The notes below the pieces were generated by a model. That model saw nothing but the letters and a program-made list of their open reading frames with translations. It searched no databases and was not told the origin of the DNA. The position numbers were made by a program, and so were the translations under genes. Below, one piece after another: positions 9,401 to 18,800 of a stretch of DNA of 64,000 bases. The stretch comes from Plazaster borealis (lineage: Eukaryota; Echinodermata; Asteroidea; Forcipulatida; Labidiasteridae). The stretch lies in assembly GCA_021014325.1 (NCBI GenBank), contig CM037472.1, forward strand, positions 5,332,001 to 5,396,000. The letters run 5' to 3'. Each line of letters begins with the position of its first letter. Within the stretch, counting starts at the first letter, position 1.

Positions 9401-11825
9401 GGCAACAGCGTAAATGTCCAAGTGCGCAATATTACCTCAAGAACTATTGTGAAATTACTATAATTTCACAAAGCACTTGCTCATGTCCCGTTCAAAAACT
9501 TGTTATCTAAACTTGGCGTATCGTGGCCGAGCAGTCTATCGCATCGGACTATAGTTCTGGGCCCAATTTCATAAAGCAGCTTAAGCATAAAAAGTTGCTA
9601 AGCACAACAAAATTATGCTTACCAGAATACGGTTACCAGCTAAAATACCATTTTACATGTACAACATATAACTGGTATCCTGCTTAGTTGTGATTAGCAG
9701 ACAAATATTAAGCAATATTTTCTGCTTAAGCAGCTCTATGAAATTGGGCCCTGATGGCCTATATGATAACAAAGGAATGTTCGCATGGAAACAGTGAGAT
9801 TGTAACTTTATAACTGCAATAATTGTAGCTCTTGGTCACATACTTCATAGACCTAAAGAGCTATGACGGACCATAGGTTCAAATTTTGCATATCAGGCCA
9901 CTCAGTTTTCAGCAGTTTTTCTCAACATTTTAAATGTATCCATTACCCAACTGCACAATGAAAACCAAATTGCTTGAACACTCTGAAATCTGAAACCTAC
10001 TTCTCTAACTTTATTTTTAACAGTTTATTATAATTTTTTTAATATTTAAATTTGGTTACTACAGCAAATTAGATAAGAAAAATCATTTGTGTGAAAAGCA
10101 GTGGTGTGCTACTAGGTACATTTTAAATGGTGAACATTCAAGTCTAACTTTAATAGATGTTAAATTTACAACAGGGTTAACAAATATTATCTGATTTTAC
10201 CCATACACCTTTATGTGTAGAGCACTGTATACTCAGTACTTTCCCCAGACTCCTTTCAAATAACAAATCCACAGGCATATAACCCGGGTGGGACTCGAAC
10301 CCATGACCCCTGCCACTCCAGAGCAGACGTCTCACCACCAGACCACCGAGACCGCCCAGCAGCTAGAGGAAGTTCGAATCCTATATTCCAGCAGCAGTCC
10401 AAGTGATATCCCTGTGGACTTTTTTTCACACGACTCGGGGAAAAGTACTAAGTATACAGTGCTTTACACACATCGGTTTATGGGTAAAACCACATAATAA
10501 TACTCACTTTAATCACATAGAAAATAACACAGTTCCAGCAACCATATCAACTTACAGTATGTGTGAACGGACAGAGAAGTATCGCCAGTTTCTTGAAGAC
10601 GTATGTCGTGTCAACTGCAAAGTAGTATTTCAGCTTACTTACAGACATAAATCTGTCAATCTGTAACGGGAAATGCAAAAACCAACTCATTATAGTCATT
10701 TTGTAAATGTTGCATCTTTATGTGATGTTCTGTTTTTTGGGGTATGAATTTTATCGATTGACATTGAACCAAGGTCCAAAGATTCTGATTCTATACATGG
10801 GATAATGATGCCTAAGCTTCTCATTCAGTCTCTGAGGAAATTAATTTTAGAATTTGGCGTGTCCTGGCCGAGCGGATAAGAGCACAGGACTCAAGCTCTG
10901 GTGTTTCTGATCAGCAGAGTGTGGGGTTCGAGTCCTGGTCGTGACACTTGTGTCCTTAAGCAAGACACTTAACCATTATTGCTGCGTCCTTCGGATGGGA
11001 CGTTAAGCCATAGCTCCCATGTGTTGTGTAATGCACGTAAAAGAACCCAGTGCACTTATCATAAAAAGAAGGGGTTCACCCCGGTGTTCCTGGTTCGATT
11101 GGCTGCATATTGCGCCACAGCACCTTGTAAACCGGCGCTATAAAGGAAAAGGTCTCCTACTTCAAAAACGTAGCTCCACATACCTTGCAGGAAAAATACT
11201 GAATGTTGGAGCACCATGAGCGTCACTGAGTGACAGATTTGAGCGTTATTATAAGAAGCCACTATTATTATTTATTATAAAAACAAATATGTTAAGAGTG
11301 TTTCAGAACAGATCTTTAGCAGACACCATTTTTTTCCCCACAAATGTTGCATCTTTATGTGATGTTCTGTTTTTTGGGGTATGAATTTTATCAAATTTTT
11401 ATGAATTTTATCGATTGACATTGAACCAAGGTCCAAAGATTCTGATTCTTTTCTGCGCCTTGAACACCCAGCACGGTGGATATGTGTGCATTACAAGTCT
11501 TATTATTATTATTATTATTATTAAATGCTGGACTCATTCCAATCTAGCCTGGAATTCCATACCTGCTTCTCCATAACTTCCTTTCCATGGTCCGCCAGGC
11601 CAGCACCATACTGCATCGCCATATTGGCCATGGGGTCGTTCATCAACTGTTGACCCGGAAACGCCATGCCTTGTGGTTGACCGTATGCCCCCTGATCTTG
11701 AAAATTTCCTGCCGGTCCCGGCTGCTGCCCTCCTCCCATAGTACTGGTGTCATCAAAGAGAGGAGTGGGACCATCTTGTCCCTGGCCTCGTTGTGGTCTT
11801 CTTTGATAACCCTGTGCTTGGCTTG
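6328..11825 (-). CDS. YIF1: YIF1 family membrane trafficking protein (six exons)
   Basis: YIF1 proteins are multi-pass membrane proteins that pair with YIP1-type partners and act in ER-Golgi transport. Six exons on the minus strand join in phase: 11825-11563, 10660-10556, 9342-9203, 8592-8437, 6970-6877 and 6495-6328, giving 307 codons before TGA plus an unplaced N-terminus. Human YIF1A and YIF1B are about 293 and 314 residues. Family landmarks, in order, are [75 protein letters not shown] and [11 protein letters not shown]. About five hydrophobic segments occupy the C-terminal half, as in the family. The cytosolic N-terminus is Gln/Gly/Pro-rich. The C-terminus runs about 9 residues past the usual HL-x-R end. 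YIF1A and YIF1B cannot be separated, since invertebrates usually have one ancestral gene. Introns hold MITEs and SINEs. Confidence 0.93.
6600..6792. mobile_element. Truncated TTAA-type MITE in YIF1 intron
   Basis: Positions 6664-6792 match the 3' part of the TTAA family (TACTTCGAAGGGAATCC, CTATCAACAGCTGCAGTGCT, CACCAAGTAAG) and end in CTTTAA. The 5' end is missing and was not delimited. Confidence 0.6.
6877..6970 (-). CDS. YIF1: YIF1 internal exon (hydrophobic segment)
   Basis: It lies between acceptor TCTTCACAG and donor GTAAGT; phase 1 nucleotide plus 31 codons. It completes the Gly of KYVG and encodes [19 protein letters not shown] then [12 protein letters not shown], two hydrophobic stretches split by the G-YY motif that also occurs in vertebrate YIF1. 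Confidence 0.9.
7034..7369. mobile_element. TTAA-type MITE, 5' truncated
   Basis: It starts inside the element (GTCAAAGACCAGTATCCACA) and continues through AACAAACCTGTGAACGTTTA to CTTTAA at 7364-7369. It sits in the YIF1 intron between the exons at 6877 and 8437. The left TTAA terminus is absent. Confidence 0.7.
7488..7645. mobile_element. Family A palindromic MITE, right end truncated
   Basis: It begins GGACCCCATATCATAGAGC and continues through the usual interior (GGATACCAGTTAAAGATG, GTGCTTAGCTACTTTTTG). It breaks off where the foldback at 7654 starts. Confidence 0.75.
7654..8140. mobile_element. Foldback element (family L), ~490 bp
   Basis: The end GGGCTCGAATTTGGGGG is mirrored by TTAAATTCAAGCCCT. 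Internal landmarks are AAGACCGGAAGGCTTGTAGC, TGTTTACTGGACCAGAAT and, on the other arm, AAGACCGCCGGACTTGTCCA and GAGTTTACTGGCTCAATGC. A second copy at 14018-14968 is split by a SINE. Confidence 0.7.
8156..8350. mobile_element. Family A palindromic MITE
   Basis: Both ends are present (GGGCCCAAATTTATAGAAG and CAGCTCCATGAAATCAGGTC), 195 bp. It lies in the YIF1 intron 90 bp downstream (in gene direction) of the exon donor at 8436. Confidence 0.85.
8437..8592 (-). CDS. YIF1: YIF1 internal exon
   Basis: It lies between acceptor GATGTAG and donor GTGAGT. It begins with the third base of a Lys codon and ends with two bases of Gly. It encodes [20 protein letters not shown], the hydrophobic [11 protein letters not shown], and [12 protein letters not shown]. 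The QAS-AL-W and Y-GYKYVG motifs are strongly conserved in YIF1A and YIF1B. Confidence 0.93.
8593..8946. other. YIF1 intron, mostly unique
   Basis: Positions 8709-8755 carry a short fragment (GAGGGCAAGGCCATTTTGAT) also seen near 19290-19315 and 61850-61880, so part of this is repeat-derived. No exon is recognised. Confidence 0.4.
8947..9139. mobile_element. Family A palindromic MITE
   Basis: Complete copy with GGGCCCAATTTCAAAGAGC and GCTCTATGAAATAGGACCC ends. It ends 64 bp before the YIF1 exon at 9203. Confidence 0.85.
9203..9342 (-). CDS. YIF1: YIF1 internal exon (NAPDLYIP motif)
   Basis: It lies between acceptor CTTCATAG and donor GTAAGT; 46 codons plus 2 nt. It encodes [19 protein letters not shown], then the family hallmark [18 protein letters not shown], then AGVALGRQD. 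The first predicted membrane segment is within [18 protein letters not shown]. Confidence 0.94.
9514..9751. mobile_element. SINE head interrupted by a family A MITE
   Basis: TTGGCGTATCGTGGCCGAGC at 9514-9533 is the A-box end of the tRNA-Ser/Leu-type SINE. It breaks off at 9558, where a complete family A element (9559-9751) begins. SINE-like B-box sequence is not clearly resumed beyond 9752. Confidence 0.65.
10190..10497. mobile_element. tRNA-derived SINE, inverted-repeat copy
   Basis: GCACTGTATACTCAGTACTT on the left is mirrored by AAGTACTAAGTATACAGTGC on the right, either side of a reverse-orientation tRNA-like core (B box complement GGGACTCGAACCC, A box complement CACCAGACCACCGAG). This is the same architecture as 14218-14540, more diverged. 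Confidence 0.7.
10556..10660 (-). CDS. YIF1: YIF1 internal exon
   Basis: A phase 0/0 exon of 35 codons between acceptor CCCGTTACAG and donor GTAAGT. It encodes [20 protein letters not shown] followed by [15 protein letters not shown]. The KLKY-FAVDT-YV motif is diagnostic for YIF1. Confidence 0.94.
10703..10791. repeat. Direct duplication, copy 1 (other copy 11337-11448)
   Basis: AATGTTGCATCTTTATGTGA through AAAGATTCTGATTC is repeated at 11337-11448. The second copy has an extra internal duplication of TATGAATTTTATC. A SINE lies between the two copies. Confidence 0.8.
10855..11280 (+). mobile_element. tRNA-Ser/Leu-type SINE (full length)
   Basis: A box TGGCCGAGCGGATAAGAGCA and B box GGTTCGAGTCC are followed by a conserved body (CTTCGGATGGGACGTTAAGC, AAAAGAACCCAGTGCACTTA, AGGGGTTCACCCCGGTG) and a TTATTA-rich tail. 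Related copies lie at 12301 (minus), 25939, 29119 and 34088. It lies in the YIF1 intron, antisense to YIF1. Confidence 0.85.
11337..11520. repeat. Direct duplication copy 2 plus retroelement-like (ATT)n tail
   Basis: Positions 11337-11448 duplicate 10703-10791. Next comes GCGCCTTGAACACCCAGCAC and TGGATATGTGTGCATTACAA ending in (ATT)n, a pattern shared with 32287-32366 and typical of SINE/LINE 3' ends. Confidence 0.65.
11563..11825 (-). CDS. YIF1: YIF1 N-terminal cytosolic exon
   Basis: It lies between acceptor AATTTAG and donor CAG-GTATGG; 2 nt plus 87 codons. It encodes a Gln/Arg/Gly-rich segment, then [17 protein letters not shown], a GQPQG-rich linker, and [19 protein letters not shown] before EVMEKQ. 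The LFDDTS and DP-ANMA-YG motifs fix the family and frame. The acceptor has a second AG three bases on (TTTAGCAAG, not in the same phase), which matters because the preceding exon is not fixed. Confidence 0.92.
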
Positions 11826-12300
11826 CTAAATTTCAACAAATCAAATATATGTAGATAAACATTAGATTCTGTGTGACATAAACAATTCATATAGTTACAT
11901 ACATTTACAAAATGTTTTTTTAACTATGTAGAATACAGGCTATATGATGCAGTCTGAAACGATAACAATTATCCTGAGTTACTCCTAAACAAATCTTTCA
12001 AATTCAAAACTGTCCACTTTTTGCAAAGGACTGGGTATATTTAAAAAAATCAGAATCTGAAATACTGGCATAGCCCGGTAATTTGTATAAAAATCACAAA
12101 TTGTTTTAAAATACTGTCATTCCTATCATCATGGTTCCCTTTTTTATGTGAAACTTTCTCATGAAAAATAGCAGTTAAATAATTGATACATGATGTATAT
12201 CAATCACATTTTGGTCCTGAACACCAAGTGCTGAATTAGGATTGGTTTGTAATTTGTATATCTCAAAACAAGTATTTGTAATAATAATTACCTACCGGCA
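11826..12300. other. YIF1 intron 5' to the first placed exon
   Basis: AT-rich unique sequence with nothing recognised. Confidence 0.4.
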
Positions 12301-12716
12301 TTATAATAATAATAATCACTAGTTTTTATAGTGCACTTTATCTATGGGCGTCTCAAAGCACTTATCATAATTTATTGCCAGACAGGTTTTTTTTAAGTTT
12401 TTGAATTATGAGACCCATTTATGTAACACCTTGTATAGGGTTTACAAGGTGCTGCGGCACATTTAGCTGCCACTGCCAGAAACACTGGAGCAAACCCCTT
12501 CTCTTAGCGATAAGTGTAACTGGGTTCTTTTACGTGCGTTACACAACACACGGGACCAATGGCTTTACGTCCCATCCGAAGGACGAAGCAATAATGGTTA
12601 AGTGTCTTGCTTAAGGACACAAGTGTCAAGACCGGGACTCGAACCCACGCTCTGCTGATCAGATACACAAGAGGTTGAGTCCGGTGCGCTTGACCACTCG
12701 GCCATTACACGCCAAA
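12301..12716 (-). mobile_element. tRNA-Ser/Leu-type SINE, minus orientation
   Basis: Reverse copy of the SINE at 10855. B-box complement GGGACTCGAACCC is at about 12633-12645, A-box complement CGCTTGACCACTCGGCC near 12687-12703, body CGTCCCATCCGAAGGACG, and an ATAATAATAA tail at 12301-12315. Confidence 0.85.
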
Positions 12717-12886
12717 CCACTCTGCCATGACACGGTACAAACCTTTTACAAAAGAAAGTACAATGTAGTTGGTTTATAGCATAATACACTGTAGAAGCAT
12801 TTACATGGTTTTTAGTATTTCTGGGATATAAATGAAGACCTGGAATTCCATAGGCAAAGGAAGCTATCCTGTTTTGTCACACATCT

Positions 12887-13085
12887 GGGCCGAATTTCAA
12901 AGAGCTGCTTAAGCAGAAAATATTGCTTAAAAACAGATTTATGATAAGCAGAAAATAAGCGGAATACCAGTCACAGATTGTGTACATGTGAGATGGGATT
13001 TTGGCTGGTAACCCTATTCTGCTGAACAGAAAAGTTTTGTGCTTAGCTACTTTTTGTGCTTAAGCAGCTCTATGAAATTGGGCCC
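12887..13085. mobile_element. Family A palindromic MITE
   Basis: Complete copy from GGGCCGAATTTCAAAGAGC to CAGCTCTATGAAATTGGGCC. Confidence 0.85.
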
Positions 13086-14017
13086 TGCTGTGTGTGCAAG
13101 GTTTTGGCTACTCCCAGCTCCAAATGCGGCATATGTTTGTTTGCATTTTTCCCCAGAAATCTCTCATTTCTTCAAAACGTCAAATGCATTGCCTATAACA
13201 GATACTGATAATTCTAAGAGAACTTTAAGAAGTTGCAAAATATATTTAATATGGCTGTCCAAAAATTTAATTGTTCATACATTTCGCCCATTTCTGGCTT
13301 CTAGTAGTCGCTGAAGCCAGTTTGTGTGAAGCAAGTGTGGCTTACATCAGAGCTGCCAACATTTGCATCTTGCAATCAGGGAGATTTTGTACAACAATCA
13401 GGGAGAATTACGAACAACATAAGTAGGGACAAAGTTTCCATAATCAGGGAGATTTTCAAATTGGTTCATCAGATGATCAGATTATGGAAAGATTGGTGTA
13501 TTTTCAGAGAACTTTCTGCAGAATCAGAGAGAGTTGTCAGCTCTGCTTTCATTATAGACATTGGAGTTATGTCACACTCACAAACAGAGTTACCTGTGTT
13601 TAAGTTACCTGTGTATTGGACTAAACGTCTCTCAGTATGTTTCAAAAGACATTCTCATTTTTGGATGGAATGAAATTCGAAGCCTTAATGAATATATCCA
13701 GTAAACATCAACCAATCTCAAAAATTTATAAACTAATTTATAAACTATACATGTACATTGAGCTCAAACCCCAAATAAAAAACATGAACAACAACTTAAA
13801 TGTATTTACACAATAATACATGTAAGAGTACCATAACAAAACAAGCAAAGGAAAATTAAAAAGACAACAAAACTATAAAGGGTGACTTGTAGTTAGGGCC
13901 TAGTATTTCATATGTTGCAAAGATGGTAATTTAAATACATGCAAACTTTTTGAAAACCAACATGAAAACTTCTCCCCTTAAATGGCCCCTGAAATTTCAT
14001 TCATCATGTACAAGCAG
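13086..14017. other. Probable repeat with AATCAGGGAGA sub-repeats
   Basis: AATCAGGGAGA occurs three times between 13374 and 13451, inside a 115-codon open frame that has no start context, splice sites or family resemblance. I read the frame as chance within a repeat. The remainder to 14017 is AT-rich and unremarkable. Confidence 0.45.
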
Positions 14018-14968
14018 GGATCGAATTTGGGAGGAAAATCCACAAGACCACAGGGCTTGTTGCTCAAAATGTTTACTGGCCCAGCATTATTCTAACAAGA
14101 CCAGAACAGTTTAACATGCATACTGTTTTTATTTGAACAAGCACTATGACATACAGTATAAGAGACGATTTATCTCATTTGTCTTTATTACTTCATTACT
14201 CAATAGAATTGAAAGGTTTAATAGATGTTAAATTTGCATCGGGGATAAAGAATATTATATTTGGTTTTTACCCGTACACCGATGTGTGTAAAGCACTGTA
14301 TACTCAGTACTTTCCCGAGTCCTGTGAAAAACAATCACAGGCATATTACTCGGGTGGGATTCGAACCCACAACCTTTGCAATTCTAGAGCAGATTACTCC
14401 CACCCGAGTAATACGCCTGTGATTGTTTTTCACAGGACTCGGGAAAGTACTGAGTATACAGTGCTTTACACACATCGGTGTACGGGTAAAAACCAAATAT
14501 AATATTCTTTATCCCCGATGCAAATTTAACATCTATTAAATTGTCGCGGTCCCCGCTGCTAAAATAGAGGATTCGAACTGCCTCTAGCTACCGGGCAATC
14601 TCGGTCGTCTAGTTGGTAAGACATCTGCTCTAGAATTGCAAAGGTCGTGGGTTCGAATCCCACCCGAGTAATATGCCTGTGATTGTTTTTCACAGGACTC
14701 GGGAAAGTACTGAGTATATAGTGCTTTACACACATCGGTGTACGGGTAAAAACCAAATATAATAGAATTGAAAGGTGTTTATCAGACTCAAAGTCAGCAT
14801 TTTAACATCACTTGTTTTTGTTTAAGATTATAGATATTAAACAGTGTGCTTTGATTAATCAATTGAAAAACACAAGACCGCTGGACTTGTTCGTTCATGA
14901 GTTTACTGGCCCGACACTAAAACTACTGGCCTAGGGCCCGAGGTCAAGTGTAAAATTTGAGCACTGAA
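14018..14968. mobile_element. Foldback element (family L) split by a SINE insertion
   Basis: Left part 14018-14217 (GGGATCGAATTTGGGAGG, AAGACCACAGGGCTTGTTGC, TGTTTACTGGCCCAGC) and right part 14777-14968 (AAGACCGCTGGACTTGTTCG, GAGTTTACTGGCCCGACAC) match 7654-8140. They are separated by the SINE compound at 14218-14760. Confidence 0.7.
14202..14776. mobile_element. SINE compound with 16-bp target-site duplication
   Basis: AATAGAATTGAAAGGT at 14202-14217 is repeated exactly at 14761-14776, so positions 14218-14760 (543 bp) are an insertion. Inside are a 142-bp nearly perfect inverted repeat (14218-14359 and 14399-14540) with a 39-bp loop containing a cut tRNA-like core, then a direct copy with complete A and B boxes (GGTAAGACATCTGCTCTAG, GGTTCGAATCCC) at 14575-14760. 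Long target duplications point to LINE-type target-primed integration. Confidence 0.85.
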
Positions 14969-15480
14969 TAAGCCATAATTACTATTTTCCTTTGGATGGG
15001 ACATTTGATGATTTGCATTATTTATCAACTTTACTCACAAAAAACATCTTATGTTATTCTTGAGCTTTCAAATCAGCATGAGTAGCTTTGTTGGGGGGGG
15101 GGTGACTGTTTCAGTGGGCGACTGTGCCGGGGGTGAACTTGGTCAGGGGTGAGATTATTCAAACAGTGGGTGAGATTGCTGAGGTTGACTCCTAAGATTG
15201 ACTGTGATTGTGAACTGAGTGACTTTCCTAAGTGTCCCCAGATCATCAGGTAATGTATTGAAAAAAGTTGTATTCCCTGACTGTATATATCCCCTTGAGA
15301 AAGAGTGCAGAATCTAAAAGTTTAAAAGTAATTTCATATACAATAACCACTACTCTGTAGTTCAGTAGTTGCGAATGCAGCGATTGTAACTTTCCTTCCC
15401 AACATTCTCCTCCGTGTTCCGGGTACGATTGATCATTGCAACTACGCTGGCGCCATCTTTTTTTCCCATCCCCAAAAAAC
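14969..15480. other. Upstream of YIF1; possible first-exon region
   Basis: On the minus strand a frame starting ATGATCAATCGTACC at about 15436 could be spliced (GAAA-GTTACA, weak donor) in phase to the YIF1 exon at 11825, but the donor is poor and the peptide has no known match. Otherwise there is a G-run at about 15094-15102 and no other feature. Confidence 0.25.
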
Positions 15481-15744
15481 AGAATATTCTTCATTTACTA
15501 TTTCTATACTCTTCCATTTAAATTTATAGTGTTACCTTTTCTTTTTCTGATTTGTGGCTCCTAAGTATTTTTTTAAAGGGAAATAAAACGTGGGTCGATT
15601 CTGTGCAGCTGCTATTTGATATTGCATGCGGACCCCAACCAACGGGAGCGAGGTATTCTAATCTTGGCCTTTACCGCGCTGGGAAAAAATAATTCGCAGC
15701 CCGGCCGGCCGACGACGTCATGATTTTATTTTTGTCATTCCAAA
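15481..15744. promoter_or_regulatory. Putative divergent promoter of YIF1 and GNPAT
   Basis: This is a CpG-rich stretch between the minus-strand YIF1 gene and the plus-strand GNPAT candidate first exon. It contains GCCCGGCCGGCCGACGACGT, a CREB/ATF-like TGACGTCG on the minus strand, and YY1-type motifs on both sides: AAAATGGCTGC at 15742-15752 (plus) and AAGATGGCGCC around 15450-15460 (minus). Such motifs overlapping the start region are typical of housekeeping promoters. Start sites are inferred, not seen. Confidence 0.55.
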
Positions 15745-15804
15745 ATGGCTGCGCTCTGCGTACATCGGGGCACCGGAGGAAGTAATTCGGAGGACGCTGA
15801 AAAG
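15745..15804 (+). CDS. GNPAT: Candidate GNPAT first coding exon
   Basis: ATGGCTGCG at 15745 opens 20 codons ([20 protein letters not shown]) ending exactly at AAG-GTATTG, a good donor, in phase 0. The canonical acceptor before exon 2 (TTTTCAG, exon from 19562) would need phase 1, whereas using the AG two bases later (exon from 19564) restores the frame and gives ...[16 protein letters not shown]. Either that acceptor is used, or this exon is 5' UTR with an upstream frame and translation starts at the exon 2 Met. Confidence 0.5.
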
Positions 15805-18800
15805 GTATTGTTTGAAATATCTTATTAAAAGGTAATTTATTTCAATATCCAAAACACCCCAAGCAAGCCAAGGTGAACACATTTGGTTGGTTTAAATCGC
15901 CGACCCGCCCGTACGAAAGGCGCCATAATTTTGTTTGTCGCGAGCCGACGAAAAGATGGGTCCGGACGTGTGGCCAAGGATTCATGGATCGTTGGCCACA
16001 GAAGTGGGGCTAGGTTCCTCGGTCCTACTACTTGCCGTCAACTCGTCAACTCATTTTCGTGCCGTCAACTCATTAAATATGCATCAAAAATTTATAAATG
16101 GGTCATGGAAGGGTTAAGTCTGGGCTAAACTACATATTTCCTATGGTTTTCGGTAAAATTTCATTTACAAGAACGATTTTGTGTTGATAAATAAATAGTA
16201 CCAATCATTCAATCATTGACATCTTGGGCCAAGACTAATCCATATGCAGGAAAAGTGCCCTCAGTTGCCATGTTGTGCAAGCGAGATAATTTTTTCACAG
16301 GAAAAAAACTAAATTTTTATTCCGAAATGTAACCTAAAACTTATGAGAATTTTCTTTTAGCTAATACTTTACAGTTCTATGCTTCTTTTGTGTATTTTAA
16401 ATGTATATTGGAGGAGTTGACAGCGAGTTGACGGCACAAGTGAGTTGACGGCGAGTTGACGGCAAGTAGTAGGACCGAGGTTCCTTCCTCCATGGTTGGA
16501 TACAGCATTTTGCAAAAATTGCCAAAATCAGCTTTACACACAATACAATAGTCAAAATGCAAATGAATTTTAATTTCATGCAAAAACATTTCACCAGTTC
16601 ACCACAACACGACACTCAATGCAATTTGAGGAGGGCGACAGACAACAATGTTGACAACTGACAGAGGAGCCTCCCAAAATCAAGAATTCAAGAAATAAAA
16701 AAACTTAAAACTTTAAAAACAAGGTTGGTCGGGTCTGCTGATGCTGAGAACAACGGCGGGCGGGGGGCATGCGACACAATATGTGCACACCTAAAGAAGA
16801 AAATTGTAACATACACTTACGATTCCTGAACCCTGCTGGAACGTCCATGACTACTTACAAATACAATACTTAGTGAAATCTTCAAATAATTATCGGCATT
16901 TGTTCACATGCAATTCGTAGAAGGAGGATGGGTTGACAATTAACATTTTGTGCCACGACAAAAATATTAACTGGATACCCACCAACCTTTTAACGCAGAC
17001 GTATGCTGCGGCACAGGGAACAACCGGGAACCAGTGTAGCGTTTTCTGAACAAACAGACGGCTATTTTATCAATAGTTATATTGATACTTAACCTTATTT
17101 TCTGTTAACACTGGGTTCAAAATTCACCAGATATATTCGAAGCAGTATTCAAACGTAACATTTTTATTAACTTTTGAAAGTTTGAATTACTTAACGTGCA
17201 ATTTCCAGAATTGTGACCTGGTAGGTTGGTTTGAAAAGTCAGCCGCTGTTCCAGAATATTTATTCAGCAGAAAACAGACGTCGATGATTTTTTAATTAAC
17301 GAAATAGTCAGGTTCCAATTCGCAAATCGAAGAGAGTGTACTTTTTATCTAATGATCGATATAAATCGAACACCAACTTTGTGCACCCATCCCTGCTTAT
17401 CAACCCCCTGTCAAAACCGGAGGATGTTCGCTCCCCGGAGGAAGAAAATACATTTCTTTCTCCATGTTCGCTCGTAGTGGGCGAATTTCATTTCGGGAAA
17501 TAAGCCTTTTTGTTGTTCGACTTCCTTGGTGAATTTCGAACTGCTGTGACTGGAGGCGCCAGGGAAAGTTATTTGATGCTCTATAAAAGACTATTGTAGA
17601 CCCAGGATGCACTCCTTTTTCGAAATTTTGACATAATTTGAAAAAAGGAGTACAGCGCCCCAGTTACTAGGTCTAAGTAAGATTATACTACGGGAAAAGG
17701 GTAGGATTTAAGAAAAGTATATTATTCTCCCACCTCAAATTTAAAACGGTGAAACCGCCACCACAAAAGCTCCTCCCGAAACAAAACAGACAACTGAAAT
17801 TTAAACTAAATAGACCAAAACTGGCAGAGAAATGCACTTATCGGCTATGCCTTTCCAGATCCAGAAAACGTAGACTTATGAGGAAAGAAATTGGGACACG
17901 CGGAGAAATTGTTATTCCTCGATCCGTGATGAAACTTCTTTGGACTTATCTTGGATGTCGATTGGACAAAAGTTCCAGCTCTGGAGGATATGCCGCTTGG
18001 GCGTGGTTACGAAAGTTCTGAAAGCTGGATGAGAGCGGCGACAAACCGATTAGTAAGTCGTTTGCACCGTCAGTTTTGCAATGATCCATGCGTTACGTCA
18101 TTGATTGATTATCGACCATTACTATTTACAAACTCCATGATATCAAAACGTTCGAACGTCTGGTCCCCTGTCTTCTTTCTTAATCCAGGAGTTACACGTG
18201 TAGATAGATAGGATAGTCTTCTTGTGGATGATGAGTTCGTCAATGTGTCAGTGTCAACGTGTGTGTGTGATGTGACCATTGAGGGTAGTACCACCGATGC
18301 AGAGCTAACTTTTCAGGCTGACTGAATGAAGCGTTGCCAAAATATAGCACACCCATTTACGTAAGCTTGCCAATCTTTGCATCATTGTAGTAAACGTTTT
18401 CATGGACTAACGGTAAAGACGTCCATCTTTTATTTATTTGTTAGTGTTACTTAACGCTCTATTGAAAATGCATTGTTTTCAACCGATCGCCAGATGTGTG
18501 TGGGGTGATGTATGGAGTGCATAATGAACAAAAAACTTACCTATAGTATACATACAGATGAACGATATGACAAATCTCCTGAAAAATACTGACTATAAAG
18601 CTATTGCTTTTAAGGAAAAGAACTTGTGGCTGAGAAAAAACTAATCACATGAAAACTAATTAAAACCTAAGTCAGTGTGTATAAAATGACACAAACTAAC
18701 CCCATCTTCTTTTAGTATTTTACTTTGAGTTTTATTCATAATAATACTATGGAGCTCTATGAATTTTGTATGATGATTTTACTTAGTTACTTACATTGTA

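Noticed and set aside
13326..13673. 115-codon open frame
   Set aside because: Built on a repeat with three AATCAGGGAGA units; no coding features.
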